Assembly: GCF_008123965.1 (NCBI RefSeq)
Contig: NZ_VSTH01000053.1
Span: forward strand, 36,290 to 100,289
Source of the DNA: Bradyrhizobium hipponense
GTDB lineage: Bacteria > Pseudomonadota > Alphaproteobacteria > Rhizobiales > Xanthobacteraceae
Reading direction: 5' to 3'
Length of the DNA: 64,000 nt
The notes beneath the pieces are model-generated. The model saw only the letters and a list, made by a program, of their open reading frames with translations, searched no databases and was not told the DNA's origin. Below, in pieces: positions 24,378 to 34,727 of this stretch. Both the position numbers and the translations under genes were made by a program. Position 1 is the stretch's first letter. Every line of letters starts with the position of its first letter.

Positions 24378-25517
24378 ATGCCGTGGAAGAATCAGGGCGG
24401 TGGCCCATGGGGCTCGGGTCCGAAAGGACCATGGGGCTCAGGCCCGCAACCGGTCGGACCGAGGCCGCCGGATCTGGAAGACCTTCTGCGGCGCGGCCAG
24501 GACCGCCTCCAGCAGATCATGCCGGGTGGCTATTTCTCCGGCGTCGGCATCACGCTGATCCTGCTCATCATCGTCGCGCTGTGGCTGTTGTCGGGCTTCT
24601 TCCGCGTGCAGTCTGAAGAACAAGGCGTCGTGTTGCGCTTCGGCAAGCACGTGCGGACCGTGGATCCGGGCCTGAACTATCACCTGCCCTATCCGATCGA
24701 AACGGTGCTGCTGCCGAAGGCGTTGCGCGTCTCCACCATTTCCATCGGCATGACGCTGATCGAGGATCCGGCCCGGCGCGGCCGCTCCATCCGCGACGTG
24801 CCGGAAGAAAGCCTGATGCTGACCGGCGACGAGAACATCGTCGACGTCGACTTCACCGTACTCTGGCGCATCAAGCCGAACGGCGTCGGCAATTTCCTGT
24901 TCAACATCCAGAACCCCGAAGGCACCGTGAAGGCGGTCGCCGAGAGCGCGATGCGCGAGGTGATCGGCCGCTCCAACATCCAGCCGATCCTGACGGGAGC
25001 GCGGACGCAGACCGAAACCACCGTGCAGGACTTGATGCAGAAGACGCTCGACAATTACGGCGCCGGCATCCAGATCGCCCAGGTGCAGATGCAAAAGGTC
25101 GACCCGCCGGCACAGGTAATCGACGCGTTCCGTGATGTGCAGGCGGCGCGCGCCAATCTCGAGCAGTTGCAGAATGAGGCGCAGACCTATGCCAACAAGG
25201 TCGTGCCCGAAGCGCGCGGCCGCGCGGCGCAGATTATGCAGGCGGCCGAAGGCTACAAGGAGCAGGCGGTTGCCGAAGCCAAGGGCCAAAGCTCGCGCTT
25301 CCTGAAGGTGTACGAAGAATACAAGAAGGCGCCCGACGTGACGCGTGAACGAATTTATCTGGAGACGATGGAGCGCGTGCTCGGGGGCTCGGAAAAGCTG
25401 ATCTATGATGGAGGTTCCTCCTCCGGTCAGGGCGTCGTGCCCTATCTACCGCTCAACGAATTGACGACCAAGCGACCCGCCACGACCGGCCAGCAGTCGA
25501 GCGGAGGCAGCCGATGA
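24378..25517 (+). CDS. hflK: FtsH protease modulator HflK
   Basis: A 379-residue SPFH-family protein. HflK and HflC form a large periplasm-facing cage around FtsH in the inner membrane and restrain its proteolysis. A cytoplasmic Gly/Pro-rich N-terminus with a repeated GPWGSGP unit precedes one membrane segment (GVGITLILLIIVALWLLSGFF, about 55-75), then the SPFH domain (EEQGVVLRFGKHVRTVDPGL) and a long coiled coil (ARANLEQLQNEAQTYANKVV). The ATG at 24378 follows GAGGAGACTG. It overlaps hflC by 4 nt. Confidence 0.95.
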   Translation: MPWKNQGGGPWGSGPKGPWGSGPQPVGPRPPDLEDLLRRGQDRLQQIMPGGYFSGVGITLILLIIVALWLLSGFFRVQSEEQGVVLRFGKHVRTVDPGLNYHLPYPIETVLLPKALRVSTISIGMTLIEDPARRGRSIRDVPEESLMLTGDENIVDVDFTVLWRIKPNGVGNFLFNIQNPEGTVKAVAESAMREVIGRSNIQPILTGARTQTETTVQDLMQKTLDNYGAGIQIAQVQMQKVDPPAQVIDAFRDVQAARANLEQLQNEAQTYANKVVPEARGRAAQIMQAAEGYKEQAVAEAKGQSSRFLKVYEEYKKAPDVTRERIYLETMERVLGGSEKLIYDGGSSSGQGVVPYLPLNELTTKRPATTGQQSSGGSR

Positions 25518-26410
25518 GGTCCCCCGTTACAGGTATCGTCGGACTTCTCGGACTTCTCCTGGTCCTGATTGTCGCCTACATGTCGCTGTTCACGGTGCAA
25601 CAGACCGAGCAGACCATCGTGCTGCAGTTCGGTAAGCCGGTGGACGTCGTCACAGACCCCGGGCTGCACTTCAAGGCGCCGTGGAACTCCGTGATCAACA
25701 TCGACAAGCGGATCCTCGACCTCGAGAATCCGTCCCAGGAGGTCATCGCCTCCGACCAGAAGCGCCTCGTGGTCGACGCCTTCGCGCGTTATCGGATCAA
25801 GGACGCGTTGCGTTTCTATCAGAGTGTCGGCTCGATCCAGGCCGCCAACCTCCAGCTGACGTCGCTGCTGAATGCGGCGCTGCGCCGCGTTCTCGGCGAG
25901 GTCAACTTCATCACGGTCGTGCGTGACGAGCGTGAGAAACTGATGGGGCGCATCCGCGAGCAGCTCGACCACGAGGCCGACGGCTACGGCATCGAGGTGG
26001 TCGACGTCCGCATCCGCCGCGCCGACCTGCCGGAGCAGAACAGCCAGGCGGTCTATCAGCGCATGCAGACCGAACGTCAGCGTGAAGCGGCCGAGTTCCG
26101 CGCGCAGGGCGGTCAGAAGGCGCAGGAGATCCGCTCCAAGGCCGATCGTGAGGCGACGGTGATCATCGCCGAAGCCAACTCGACCGCCGAGCAGACGCGC
26201 GGCGTCGGTGACGCCGAGCGCAACCGCTTATTCGCGGAGTCCTACGGCAAGGACGCAGACTTCTTCGCCTTCTACCGGTCAATGACGGCGTATGAGAACG
26301 GCCTGCGCTCGAATGACACCCGCTTCCTGCTCCGCCCCGACTCGGATTTCTTCCGGTATTTCAGTAACCCGAGCGGCAAAACGGCGACCCAGACACCGGC
26401 GAAGCCGTAA
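25514..26410 (+). CDS. hflC: FtsH protease modulator HflC
   Basis: A 298-residue partner of HflK. A short N-terminus leads to a membrane segment (VGLLGLLLVLIVAYMSLF), the SPFH domain (QQTEQTIVLQFGKPVDVV; LGEVNFITVVRDEREKLM) and a coiled coil of Ala/Glu/Arg repeats (EIRSKADREATVIIAEANST), ending near FLLRPDSDFFRYF, which is conserved in HflC. The start overlaps the hflK stop (ATGA), so synthesis is coupled. A DUF2065 gene follows after a hairpin. Confidence 0.96.
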   Translation: MRSPVTGIVGLLGLLLVLIVAYMSLFTVQQTEQTIVLQFGKPVDVVTDPGLHFKAPWNSVINIDKRILDLENPSQEVIASDQKRLVVDAFARYRIKDALRFYQSVGSIQAANLQLTSLLNAALRRVLGEVNFITVVRDEREKLMGRIREQLDHEADGYGIEVVDVRIRRADLPEQNSQAVYQRMQTERQREAAEFRAQGGQKAQEIRSKADREATVIIAEANSTAEQTRGVGDAERNRLFAESYGKDADFFAFYRSMTAYENGLRSNDTRFLLRPDSDFFRYFSNPSGKTATQTPAKP

Positions 26411-26418
26411 GCGAGACG

Positions 26419-26442
26419 AAGGGCGGAACTTTTGCCGCCCTT
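26419..26442 (+). terminator. Hairpin between hflC and the DUF2065 gene
   Basis: AAGGGCGG and CCGCCCTT form a perfect 8-bp stem with an 8-nt loop, 8 nt after the hflC stop. No U-tract follows. It may reduce read-through into the downstream genes or protect the hflKC message. Confidence 0.45.
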
Positions 26443-26481
26443 GGTCCAGATAAGAACAACACAACGGGAGGTTCCAATCCG

Positions 26482-26688
26482 ATGAGGTCCATTGCGTTCA
26501 CCGACTTCCTCATCGGTTTGGGCATCCTGTTCGTGCTGGAAGGCTTGATGTTCGCGGCAAGTCCGGCCTGGATGCGCCGGGCCATGAAGAGCGCGCTCGC
26601 CACGCCCGACCACATCCTGCGGGCGGTGGGGATCGCGTCGGCGGTCGCCGGCCTGATCCTGATCTGGGTCATGCGGCGGCCCATTTAG
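26482..26688 (+). CDS. DUF2065 family small membrane protein
   Basis: A 68-residue protein with two hydrophobic helices (DFLIGLGILFVLEGLMFAA and VGIASAVAGLILIWVM) joined by a conserved SPAWMRRAMKSALATPDHIL loop, as in DUF2065 (E. coli YjeT). Genes of this family sit beside hflKC in many proteobacteria, suggesting a role near FtsH-HflKC, but none has been shown. The start follows GGGAGGTTCCA. Confidence 0.88.
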   Translation: MRSIAFTDFLIGLGILFVLEGLMFAASPAWMRRAMKSALATPDHILRAVGIASAVAGLILIWVMRRPI

Positions 26689-26834
26689 CGGCCGTGCCAA
26701 CGCCAAAGTGAAGGCGAGGAGCAGTTTTTCGCCGTATTATCCGCATCTTGAGGTCCGTTGACCTCCGTGCTTGCGCCCTCGACCCGTTCGAGCGCAGTCT
26801 GATGCCGAATCCCTTATTCTCTCTGGAGATCACA

Positions 26835-28349
26835 ATGAACGCTGCCACCATTGCCCCGGCCCGCTTGCGCCATTGCGTGCGCCTTGGGCTGGCTGCGCTC
26901 GCCATCGGCTCTCTCTTCGGCTCGCCCGCTCATGCGCGCGGACCGGATGGCATCGCCGACGTCGCCGAGAAAGTGATCGACGCGGTCGTCAACATCTCGA
27001 CCTCGCAGACCGTCGAAGCCAAGGGCGGCGGCGGCAGCAACGCCATGCCGCAGCTGCCGCCCGGCTCGCCGTTCGAGGAATTCTTCGACGACTTCTTCAA
27101 GAACCGCCGTGGTCCCGGCGGCGGCAGCAAGGGCGGCGAGCGCGGCGACAGCGGCCCGCAGCCCCGTAAGACCAATTCGCTCGGCTCCGGCTTCATCATC
27201 GACACCTCCGGCGTCGTCGTCACCAACAATCACGTCATCGCCGATGCCGACGAGATCAACGTCATTCTCAACGATGGCACCAAGATCAAGGCCGAGCTCG
27301 TCGGCGTCGACAAGAAGACCGATCTGGCCGTGTTGAAGTTCAAGCCGATCAAGCCGCTGGTGTCGGTGAAGTTCGGCGACTCCGACAAGCTGCGCCTCGG
27401 CGACTGGGTGGTCGCGATCGGCAACCCCTTCAGCCTCGGCGGCACGGTCACGGCCGGCATCGTCTCGGCCAAGAACCGCGATATCTCCTCAGGTCCCTAT
27501 GACAGCTATATCCAGACCGACGCCTCTATCAACCGCGGCAATTCCGGCGGTCCGCTGTTCAACCTCGATGGCGACGTGATCGGCGTCAACACGCTGATCA
27601 TCTCCCCCTCCGGCGGCTCGATCGGCATCGGCTTCGCCGTGCCGTCGAAGACCGTTGCGGGGGTCGTCGACCAGCTCCGTCAGTTCGGCGAGCTCCGCCG
27701 CGGCTGGCTCGGCGTACGCATCCAGGGCGTCACCGACGAGATCGCCGAGAGCCTCAACATCAAGCCGCCGCGCGGCGCGCTGGTTGCCGGCATCGACGAC
27801 AAGGGGCCCGCCAAGCCCGCCGGCATCGAGCCCGGCGACGTCGTCGTCAAGTTCGACGGCAAGGACGTCAAGGACCCGAAGGACCTTTCCCGCGTCGTCG
27901 CCGACACGGCTGTCGGCAAGGAGGTCGATGTCGTCATCATCCGCAAAGGCCAGGAGGAGACCAAGAAGGTCACGCTCGGCCGCTTGCAGGATCCCGAGAA
28001 AGTGCAGGCCGCGGTGAAGACCGACGAGCCCGCGCCTGAAAAGACCGTGACGCAGAAGGCGCTCGGCCTCGATCTCGCGGTGCTGAGCAAGGATTTGCGC
28101 GCGCGCTACAAGATCAAGGACAGCGTCAAGGGCGTGGTCGTCACCAATGTCGACGGGAATTCGGATGCCGCGGAGAAGCGGCTCTCCGCCGGCGACGTCA
28201 TCGTCGAGGTGGCGCAGGAAGCCGTGTCGAGCGGCGCCGACATCCAGAAGCGCGTCGACCAGCTCAAGAAGGACGGCAAGAAGTCCGTGCTGCTGCTGGT
28301 CTCGAATGGCGACGGCGAGCTGCGGTTTGTTGCGCTGAGCGTGCAGTAG
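26835..28349 (+). CDS. degP: Periplasmic Do-family serine endopeptidase
   Basis: A 504-residue DegP/HtrA protease-chaperone acting on misfolded envelope proteins. A signal sequence (CVRLGLAALAIGSLFGSPAHA) is followed by the trypsin-like domain with triad His133 (TNNHVI), Asp163 (KTDLAVLK) and Ser237 (GNSGGPLF), then two PDZ domains (GWLGVRIQGVTDEIAESLNI; LGLDLAVLSKDLRARYKIKD). A Gly-rich loop at about 95-115 corresponds to the LA loop. I chose the ATG at 26835 after CTGGAGATCACA. The leader contains GAGGTC-CGTT-GACCTC (26750-26765), a possible operator or hairpin. Confidence 0.95.
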   Translation: MNAATIAPARLRHCVRLGLAALAIGSLFGSPAHARGPDGIADVAEKVIDAVVNISTSQTVEAKGGGGSNAMPQLPPGSPFEEFFDDFFKNRRGPGGGSKGGERGDSGPQPRKTNSLGSGFIIDTSGVVVTNNHVIADADEINVILNDGTKIKAELVGVDKKTDLAVLKFKPIKPLVSVKFGDSDKLRLGDWVVAIGNPFSLGGTVTAGIVSAKNRDISSGPYDSYIQTDASINRGNSGGPLFNLDGDVIGVNTLIISPSGGSIGIGFAVPSKTVAGVVDQLRQFGELRRGWLGVRIQGVTDEIAESLNIKPPRGALVAGIDDKGPAKPAGIEPGDVVVKFDGKDVKDPKDLSRVVADTAVGKEVDVVIIRKGQEETKKVTLGRLQDPEKVQAAVKTDEPAPEKTVTQKALGLDLAVLSKDLRARYKIKDSVKGVVVTNVDGNSDAAEKRLSAGDVIVEVAQEAVSSGADIQKRVDQLKKDGKKSVLLLVSNGDGELRFVALSVQ

Positions 28350-28360
28350 GGCGCAATCCA

Positions 28361-28452
28361 GTAGGGTGGGCAAAGCGAAGTGTGCCCACCATCTCTCCAC
28401 CATCGCAGCAAGAGTGGTGGGCACGGCGCAAGTGCGCCTTTGCCCACCCTAC
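28361..28452. repeat. Bradyrhizobium inverted repeat after degP
   Basis: GTAGGGTGGGCAAAG at the left end and CTTTGCCCACCCTAC at the right are perfect 15-bp inverted arms. Inside, TGTGCCCACCA and TGGTGGGCAC form a second pair, so the 92-bp unit can fold into one long hairpin. This is a common dispersed element in Bradyrhizobium. It sits between the convergent degP and serB genes and could act as a two-way terminator. Confidence 0.8.
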
Positions 28453-28491
28453 TGCTGCTGAGAGTGCAGCAAGAGCTGACGACTGTAGAGG

Positions 28492-29397
28492 CTAGCCCTC
28501 CACAAACTCCTCGCGCCGATACCCCTGCGCATAGAGCAGCGCGGTGAGATCGCCGTGGTCGATCCGCGCCGCCGCTGCGGCCGCCACGGCAGGCTTCGCA
28601 TGATACGCCACGCCCAACCCCGCGGCCTGGATCATCGCAAGGTCATTGGCACCGTCGCCGACCACCAGCGAGTCGATGTCGTCGAGATCGCGCGACTCCA
28701 TCAGGTCGACAAGCGTCGCGAGCTTTGCCGCACGGCCCAAAATCGGCTCCTTCACCTCGCCGGTGAACTTGCCGTCGCGCACGACGAGCTCGTTGGCGCG
28801 GTTTTCCTGGAAGCCGATCCTGGCGGCCACAGCGCGCGTGAACAGCGTGAAGCCGCCGGAGATCAGGCAGGCATAGGCGCCGTGCGCGCGCATGGTCGCG
28901 ACCAGCGTGCCGCCGCCCGGTGTCGGCGTGATGCGTTTTGCAAGGACCTCGTCGACCACGGCGGCGGGCAGGTCCTTCAGGAGGGCGACGCGCTCGCGCA
29001 AGGCGGGCTCGAACTCGATCTCGCCGCGCATGGCGCGTTCGGTGATCCCGGCCACATGCGCCTTCAGCCCGGCAAAATCGGCGAGCTCATCGATGCATTC
29101 CTGGCCGATCATGGTGGAATCCATGTCGGCGAGAAAAAGCTTCTTGCGCCGGAAGCCGGACGGCTGCACCACGATGTCGATCGGCAGGTCGCCGCGAAGC
29201 TCGCGCAACCGCTGCTCGATGGCGTGACGGTCGCCTCCGAGGTTACTGTCGGCGCCGAAGGGGATGTCGACGGCAACTCCATCGAACAGCCAATGCGCAG
29301 GTGCCGCCTGGGGCAGCACGGCGCGGGCACCATCGACGATGGTGCTGTCGAGCGCGGGATTGGCGGGATGGCAGATCAGCGTGGCGACGAGGGACAT
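28492..29397 (-). CDS. serB: Phosphoserine phosphatase
   Basis: A 301-residue HAD-superfamily enzyme for the last step of serine synthesis, converting phosphoserine to serine. Motif I is DMDSTM with nucleophile Asp91 and acid/base Asp93; motif II is CLISGGFT near residue 180; the motif III Lys and motif IV VVGDGANDLAMI lie near residue 245. The first 80 residues form the degenerate N-terminal regulatory domain of long SerB proteins. It is divergent from miaA with only 11 bp between start codons. Confidence 0.95.
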   Translation of the reverse strand: MSLVATLICHPANPALDSTIVDGARAVLPQAAPAHWLFDGVAVDIPFGADSNLGGDRHAIEQRLRELRGDLPIDIVVQPSGFRRKKLFLADMDSTMIGQECIDELADFAGLKAHVAGITERAMRGEIEFEPALRERVALLKDLPAAVVDEVLAKRITPTPGGGTLVATMRAHGAYACLISGGFTLFTRAVAARIGFQENRANELVVRDGKFTGEVKEPILGRAAKLATLVDLMESRDLDDIDSLVVGDGANDLAMIQAAGLGVAYHAKPAVAAAAAARIDHGDLTALLYAQGYRREEFVEG

Positions 29398-29408
29398 TTG
29401 AGGTTTTC

Positions 29409-30365
29409 GTGAGCGAGGGGCAAGTCAGCAGAAGGCGTGTTGGCAAGGCCGTGCTTATCGCAGGCCCGACCGCCAGCGGCAAGTCGGCGCTGGCGCTCGA
29501 GCTTGCGCTGACGACGGGCGGCGTCGTCATCAATGCCGATTCCATGCAGGTCTACCGTGACCTGCGTATCATCACGGCGCGCCCGACGCATGGCGACGAG
29601 GCGCGGGTGCCGCACCGCCTCTACGGTCATGTCGATGCCGCCGTGAATTTCTCGACCGGCGCCTGGGTGAGCGACGCGGCGAAGGCGCTCGAAGAGGCGC
29701 AAGCGCAGGGCCGCCTGCCGATCTTCATTGGCGGCACCGGGCTGTATTTCAAGGCGCTGACGGCGGGGCTCTCGGTGGTGCCGCCGATTCCTGCCGACGT
29801 GCGCGAGGACGTGCGTACGCGGCTGGAGCGGAACGGCGTCGAGGCTCTGCATGCGGAACTCGCGCGTCGTGATGCCCGCGCCGCCGAGCGATTGAACCTG
29901 CGCGATCGCAGCCGGATTGCGCGCGCGCTCGAAGTGATCGAGGCGACCGGCCGCTCGCTGCTCGACTGGCACCGCGAGGGCGAGCCGCCGCTGTTGCCCA
30001 AGGACAGTTTCCGCGCGGTGTTTCTGAGCCCCGAGCGCGACGACCTCTACGCCCGCATCGATGCCCGCTTCGACGCCATGCTGGGCGCCGGCGCGCTGAA
30101 GGAAGTCGAGCGGCTGGCGGCTCGGAATCTCGACCCGCTGCTGCCGGCCATGAAAGCCCATGGCGTGCCGGCGCTGATCCGGCATCTGCGCGGCGAGCTC
30201 AGCCTGGAGGAGGCGGCCAGCATCGGCCGCGCCGACACCCGCCATTACGCCAAGCGCCAGTTCACCTGGTTCAGGCACCAGCTGCCCGCGTTCGAATGGG
30301 TGAAGCCGGAGGAGGCGAGGGGGTGGCTTGCAGCCATCGTGAACGCTGCGCGCGCCCCCGATTGA
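29409..30365 (+). CDS. miaA: tRNA dimethylallyltransferase
   Basis: A 318-residue enzyme that adds a dimethylallyl group to A37 of tRNAs reading UNN codons. The P-loop is GPTASGKS at 19-26, followed by INADSMQVYRDLRIITARPT, GGTGLYFKALTAGL, and near the C-terminus DTRHYAKRQFTWFRH, all diagnostic. I chose the GTG at 29409, which gives the usual short N-terminus before the P-loop. The enzyme affects reading of Leu, Phe, Ser, Cys, Trp and Tyr codons. Confidence 0.95.
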   Translation: MSEGQVSRRRVGKAVLIAGPTASGKSALALELALTTGGVVINADSMQVYRDLRIITARPTHGDEARVPHRLYGHVDAAVNFSTGAWVSDAAKALEEAQAQGRLPIFIGGTGLYFKALTAGLSVVPPIPADVREDVRTRLERNGVEALHAELARRDARAAERLNLRDRSRIARALEVIEATGRSLLDWHREGEPPLLPKDSFRAVFLSPERDDLYARIDARFDAMLGAGALKEVERLAARNLDPLLPAMKAHGVPALIRHLRGELSLEEAASIGRADTRHYAKRQFTWFRHQLPAFEWVKPEEARGWLAAIVNAARAPD

Positions 30366-30459
30366 CGTGCCATTGTGGCGGCGGCGCCGAATTTACCTCT
30401 CGCCGAACTGCAGGAACCCCGCTACACTATCGAAATCGCGCGGGAACGGCCGCATTGCC

Positions 30460-30487
30460 TTGACATCCGGGCTTTGGCCGCTATGTT
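30460..30487 (+). promoter_or_regulatory. Promoter of the ilvI leader
   Basis: A perfect -35 TTGACA (30460-30465) and -10 TATGTT (30482-30487) are separated by 16 bp. Transcription would start near 30494, about 26 nt before the leader peptide and 200 nt before ilvI, the geometry expected for an attenuated operon. Confidence 0.75.
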
Positions 30488-30519
30488 TCGCGCAACCTTT
30501 GGGAAGCCGGGCACCTGCC

Positions 30520-30585
30520 ATGCGTAACATTATTACCAAACTCCTTATCGCCGTCGTACCCAGGCACACCGCCGGGGGTGGCTAG
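30520..30585 (+). CDS. Branched-chain amino acid leader peptide
   Basis: A 21-codon frame beginning MRNIITKLLIAVV and ending HTAGGG. Seven of its 21 residues are Ile, Leu or Val, clustered at positions 4-13, and a GGGAAG ribosome site lies upstream. A promoter precedes it and a stem-loop array ending in an intrinsic terminator follows before ilvI. This is the layout of transcription attenuation: ribosome stalling at Ile/Leu/Val codons when charged tRNA is scarce would alter RNA folding. The mechanism is inferred from the layout. Confidence 0.85.
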   Translation: MRNIITKLLIAVVPRHTAGGG

Positions 30586-30641
30586 CTGCCATCCACCTGA
30601 CAGGCGGTGTGCATGGGCCCTTTTCGGGGCCTTTTTTATTT
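30564..30641 (+). terminator. Attenuator structures ahead of ilvI
   Basis: GCACACCGCC (30564-30573), inside the end of the leader frame, is perfectly complementary to GGCGGTGTGC (30603-30612). A smaller hairpin, GGTGGC/GCCATC, lies within that loop. Next, GGCCC/GGGCC (30616-30631) forms a stem followed by TTTTTTATTT, a classic intrinsic terminator. A ribosome paused in the leader would cover or free the first arm and so change which structures form downstream. The exact antiterminator pairing needs folding analysis. Confidence 0.8.
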
Positions 30642-30694
30642 GCCGAACCAGACACGAACGAAGCCGCTGACAACAGCGCATCCGGAGCAAGCCA

Positions 30695-32470
<1,776 letters not shown>

Positions 32471-32553
32471 GCCGATAGAGCGATGATCCAGCAGCGACGA
32501 GCCGTCTTCCCATCAGCGGGCGACGGCGTGACGAGAGAATAGAGGGGACGACA

Positions 32554-33096
32554 ATGAACCAGCCCGCATCCGCCTATTTCATCGAGGACCGTCACGATCC
32601 CAACGAGACGCACACGCTCTCGGCGCTCGTGCAGAACGAGCCCGGCGTGCTCGCGCGCGTCATCGGCCTGTTCTCCGGGCGCGGCTACAATATCGAGAGC
32701 CTCACCGTCTCCGAGACCGAGAGCCAGAAACATCTGTCGCGCATCACCATCGTCACCACTGGCACCCCGATGGTGATCGAGCAGATCAAGCATCAGCTCG
32801 ATCGCATGATCCCGGTCTACCGCGTCGTCGACATGACACTGACCAAGCGCTCGATCGAGCGCGAGCTTGCGATGGTGAAGGTGCGCGGGCAGGGCGAGCA
32901 CCGCGTCGAGGCGCTGCGCCTGGCGGACGCGTTCCGCGCCCGGGTGATCGACGCCACCACCGAGAGCTTTGTGTTCGAGATCACAGGCAATACCGACAAG
33001 ATCAACCAGTTTATCGACCTGATGCGCCCGATCGGCCTCGTCGAGGTGTCGCGCACCGGCGTTGCCGCGATCGGCCGCGGGCCCGAAGGAATGTGA
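32554..33096 (+). CDS. ilvN: Acetolactate synthase small subunit
   Basis: A 180-residue regulatory subunit (also called ilvH). The N-terminal ACT domain (HTLSALVQNEPGVLARVIGL; FSGRGYNIESLTVS) binds valine for feedback inhibition, and the C-terminal half (ERELAMVKVRG; DATTESFVFEITGNTDKINQ) activates the large subunit. Length and motifs match the long alphaproteobacterial form. The ribosome site is AGAGGGGACGACA. A methyltransferase gene follows after only 3 bp. Confidence 0.96.
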   Translation: MNQPASAYFIEDRHDPNETHTLSALVQNEPGVLARVIGLFSGRGYNIESLTVSETESQKHLSRITIVTTGTPMVIEQIKHQLDRMIPVYRVVDMTLTKRSIERELAMVKVRGQGEHRVEALRLADAFRARVIDATTESFVFEITGNTDKINQFIDLMRPIGLVEVSRTGVAAIGRGPEGM

Positions 33097-33099
33097 ACC

Positions 33100-33795
33100 A
33101 TGCTGGCGCGCGACTGGTACTACAACGAGCGGAACCGGATGGGCATCGGGCCCGCGGTCGCCTCTATTTACGACAGTCACGATGACGCCGATCTGCGCGC
33201 GCGCGCCGCGCTGAAGATGCTCGGGGTGCAGCGTGGCTGGCGGATCGCCGACATCGGCTGCGGCAATGGCGTGCTGGCGACGGAAGCGGCGCTGATGGGT
33301 GCGCAGGTCGACGCCGTCGACATCTCGCCGGCGATGCTGGCGCTTGCCGAGATCTATGCGCAAGACCGCAAGGCAAAGGTCGCGACGCAGTCCGCCGGCC
33401 TGCTCAGCTTCGCCTACCAGCCGGAATCCTACGACCTGATCGTCAGCGAGTTCACGCTGCACCACCTGCCGGATTTTTGGAAGGCGGTGGCAATGTCGCG
33501 GATCTATCGCGCGCTGAAGCCGGGTGCGAGCTTTTACCTGCGCGACATCGTCTACGTCTCGATGCCTGATACCTCCGAGCGGGACGTCGAGCAATGGGCC
33601 GACTACCAGATCAAGAACCACGATTTCTCGCGCGAGAGCGTGGTCACACATATGCGTGATGAATATTCCACCTTCGGCTGGGTGATGGAGCGGTTGCTGA
33701 CCGACGTCGGTTTCACCCTGGTCTCGGCCGACTACCACGCGCCCATGCACGGCACGTATCTGCTGCGAAAACCGAAAGCCGGCGAGCAAGGCTAG
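33100..33795 (+). CDS. Class I SAM-dependent methyltransferase
   Basis: A 231-residue methyltransferase with the SAM-binding loop IADIGCGNGVLATEA at about 46-60, the acidic residue in DAVDISPAML, and post-motif FTLHHLPDFWKAVAM, typical of small-molecule methyltransferases of the UbiE/Methyltransf_11 type. There is no membrane segment. It starts 3 bp after ilvN, so it is almost certainly co-transcribed and coupled with the acetolactate synthase genes, although no methylation step belongs to that pathway. The substrate is unknown. Confidence 0.85.
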   Translation: MLARDWYYNERNRMGIGPAVASIYDSHDDADLRARAALKMLGVQRGWRIADIGCGNGVLATEAALMGAQVDAVDISPAMLALAEIYAQDRKAKVATQSAGLLSFAYQPESYDLIVSEFTLHHLPDFWKAVAMSRIYRALKPGASFYLRDIVYVSMPDTSERDVEQWADYQIKNHDFSRESVVTHMRDEYSTFGWVMERLLTDVGFTLVSADYHAPMHGTYLLRKPKAGEQG

Positions 33796-33844
33796 ACCAG
33801 AACAACAAACAGGGCTGCACGACAAAGCAGAACCGAGAACAACA

Positions 33845-34720
33845 ATGAAGCCGGCCGACATTCTCATCGCCCTCATGGTGGCGATCACCTGGGGCCTTGC
33901 CTTCGTGGCGAGCCGGATCGCGCTCGACGAGCTTTCACCGGAATTGATGACGGCGCTGCGCTTCATGATCGCGGCGGCGCCGTGCCTGTTCATCCGCAAG
34001 CCGAAGATCGCCTGGCCGCTGCTGATCGCGATCAGCTTCACGCTGTTCCTCGGCCAGTTCCTGAGCCAGGCCTATGGCATCGCCCGTGGCGTACCGGTGG
34101 GGCTCACCAGCGTCGTCGTGCAGAGCCAGGCGCTGTTCACCATCGGCTTTGCCGCGATCGCATTCGGCGAACGTCCGACACCAGCGCAGACGCTGGGCAT
34201 CGTCATCGCAGCAATCGGCCTTCTGATGATCTGCGGCACCGTCGGTTATGATTTCAGCGTCGGCGCCTTCGCGGTTCTGATGGTCGCGCCGGTCAGCTTC
34301 GCCGTCGGCAATCTCTTGCTCCGCGGCGCCCGCGGTGTGCCGATGTTCGATCTGTTCGCCTGGCTGTGCCTTGCATCAGCCATGCCGCTGTTCGTGCTGG
34401 CGCTGATCGCCAATGGCCCGGCGCCGACCTGGGCATCGCTGACTCATATGTCGCTGACCGCCGGTCTCTGCATGCTGGCGCTTGGCGGCATCTCGACCAG
34501 CATCGCCTATTGGCTGTGGGGCCGGCTTTTGCGCGATTATCGCGCTGCGCAGGTGGTGCCGTTCGCATTGCTGGTGCCGTTCGTCGGCTCGGCCGCCTCC
34601 AGCATCGTGTTCGGTGAGAGGTTCGGGCCTCTGCGACTCGCCGGCATGCTCACCGTGATCGGCGGCATCGCAGTGATGGTCTTGGTGGGGCGTCCTCAGG
34701 CGCTGCCGAAAGCTGTGTGA
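33845..34720 (+). CDS. EamA-family drug/metabolite transporter
   Basis: A 291-residue inner-membrane protein with ten predicted helices in two EamA repeats: DILIALMVAITWGLAFVASR at the start and MFDLFAWLCLASAMPLFVLA near residue 165, with the VVQSQALFTIGFAAIAFGER and VPFVGSAASSIVFGER motifs ending each repeat. It resembles E. coli EamA (YdeD), an exporter of cysteine pathway metabolites; an amino-acid-export role here is inference. It is followed closely by a LysE-type exporter gene. Confidence 0.88.
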   Translation: MKPADILIALMVAITWGLAFVASRIALDELSPELMTALRFMIAAAPCLFIRKPKIAWPLLIAISFTLFLGQFLSQAYGIARGVPVGLTSVVVQSQALFTIGFAAIAFGERPTPAQTLGIVIAAIGLLMICGTVGYDFSVGAFAVLMVAPVSFAVGNLLLRGARGVPMFDLFAWLCLASAMPLFVLALIANGPAPTWASLTHMSLTAGLCMLALGGISTSIAYWLWGRLLRDYRAAQVVPFALLVPFVGSAASSIVFGERFGPLRLAGMLTVIGGIAVMVLVGRPQALPKAV

Positions 34721-34727
34721 GGTGAAT

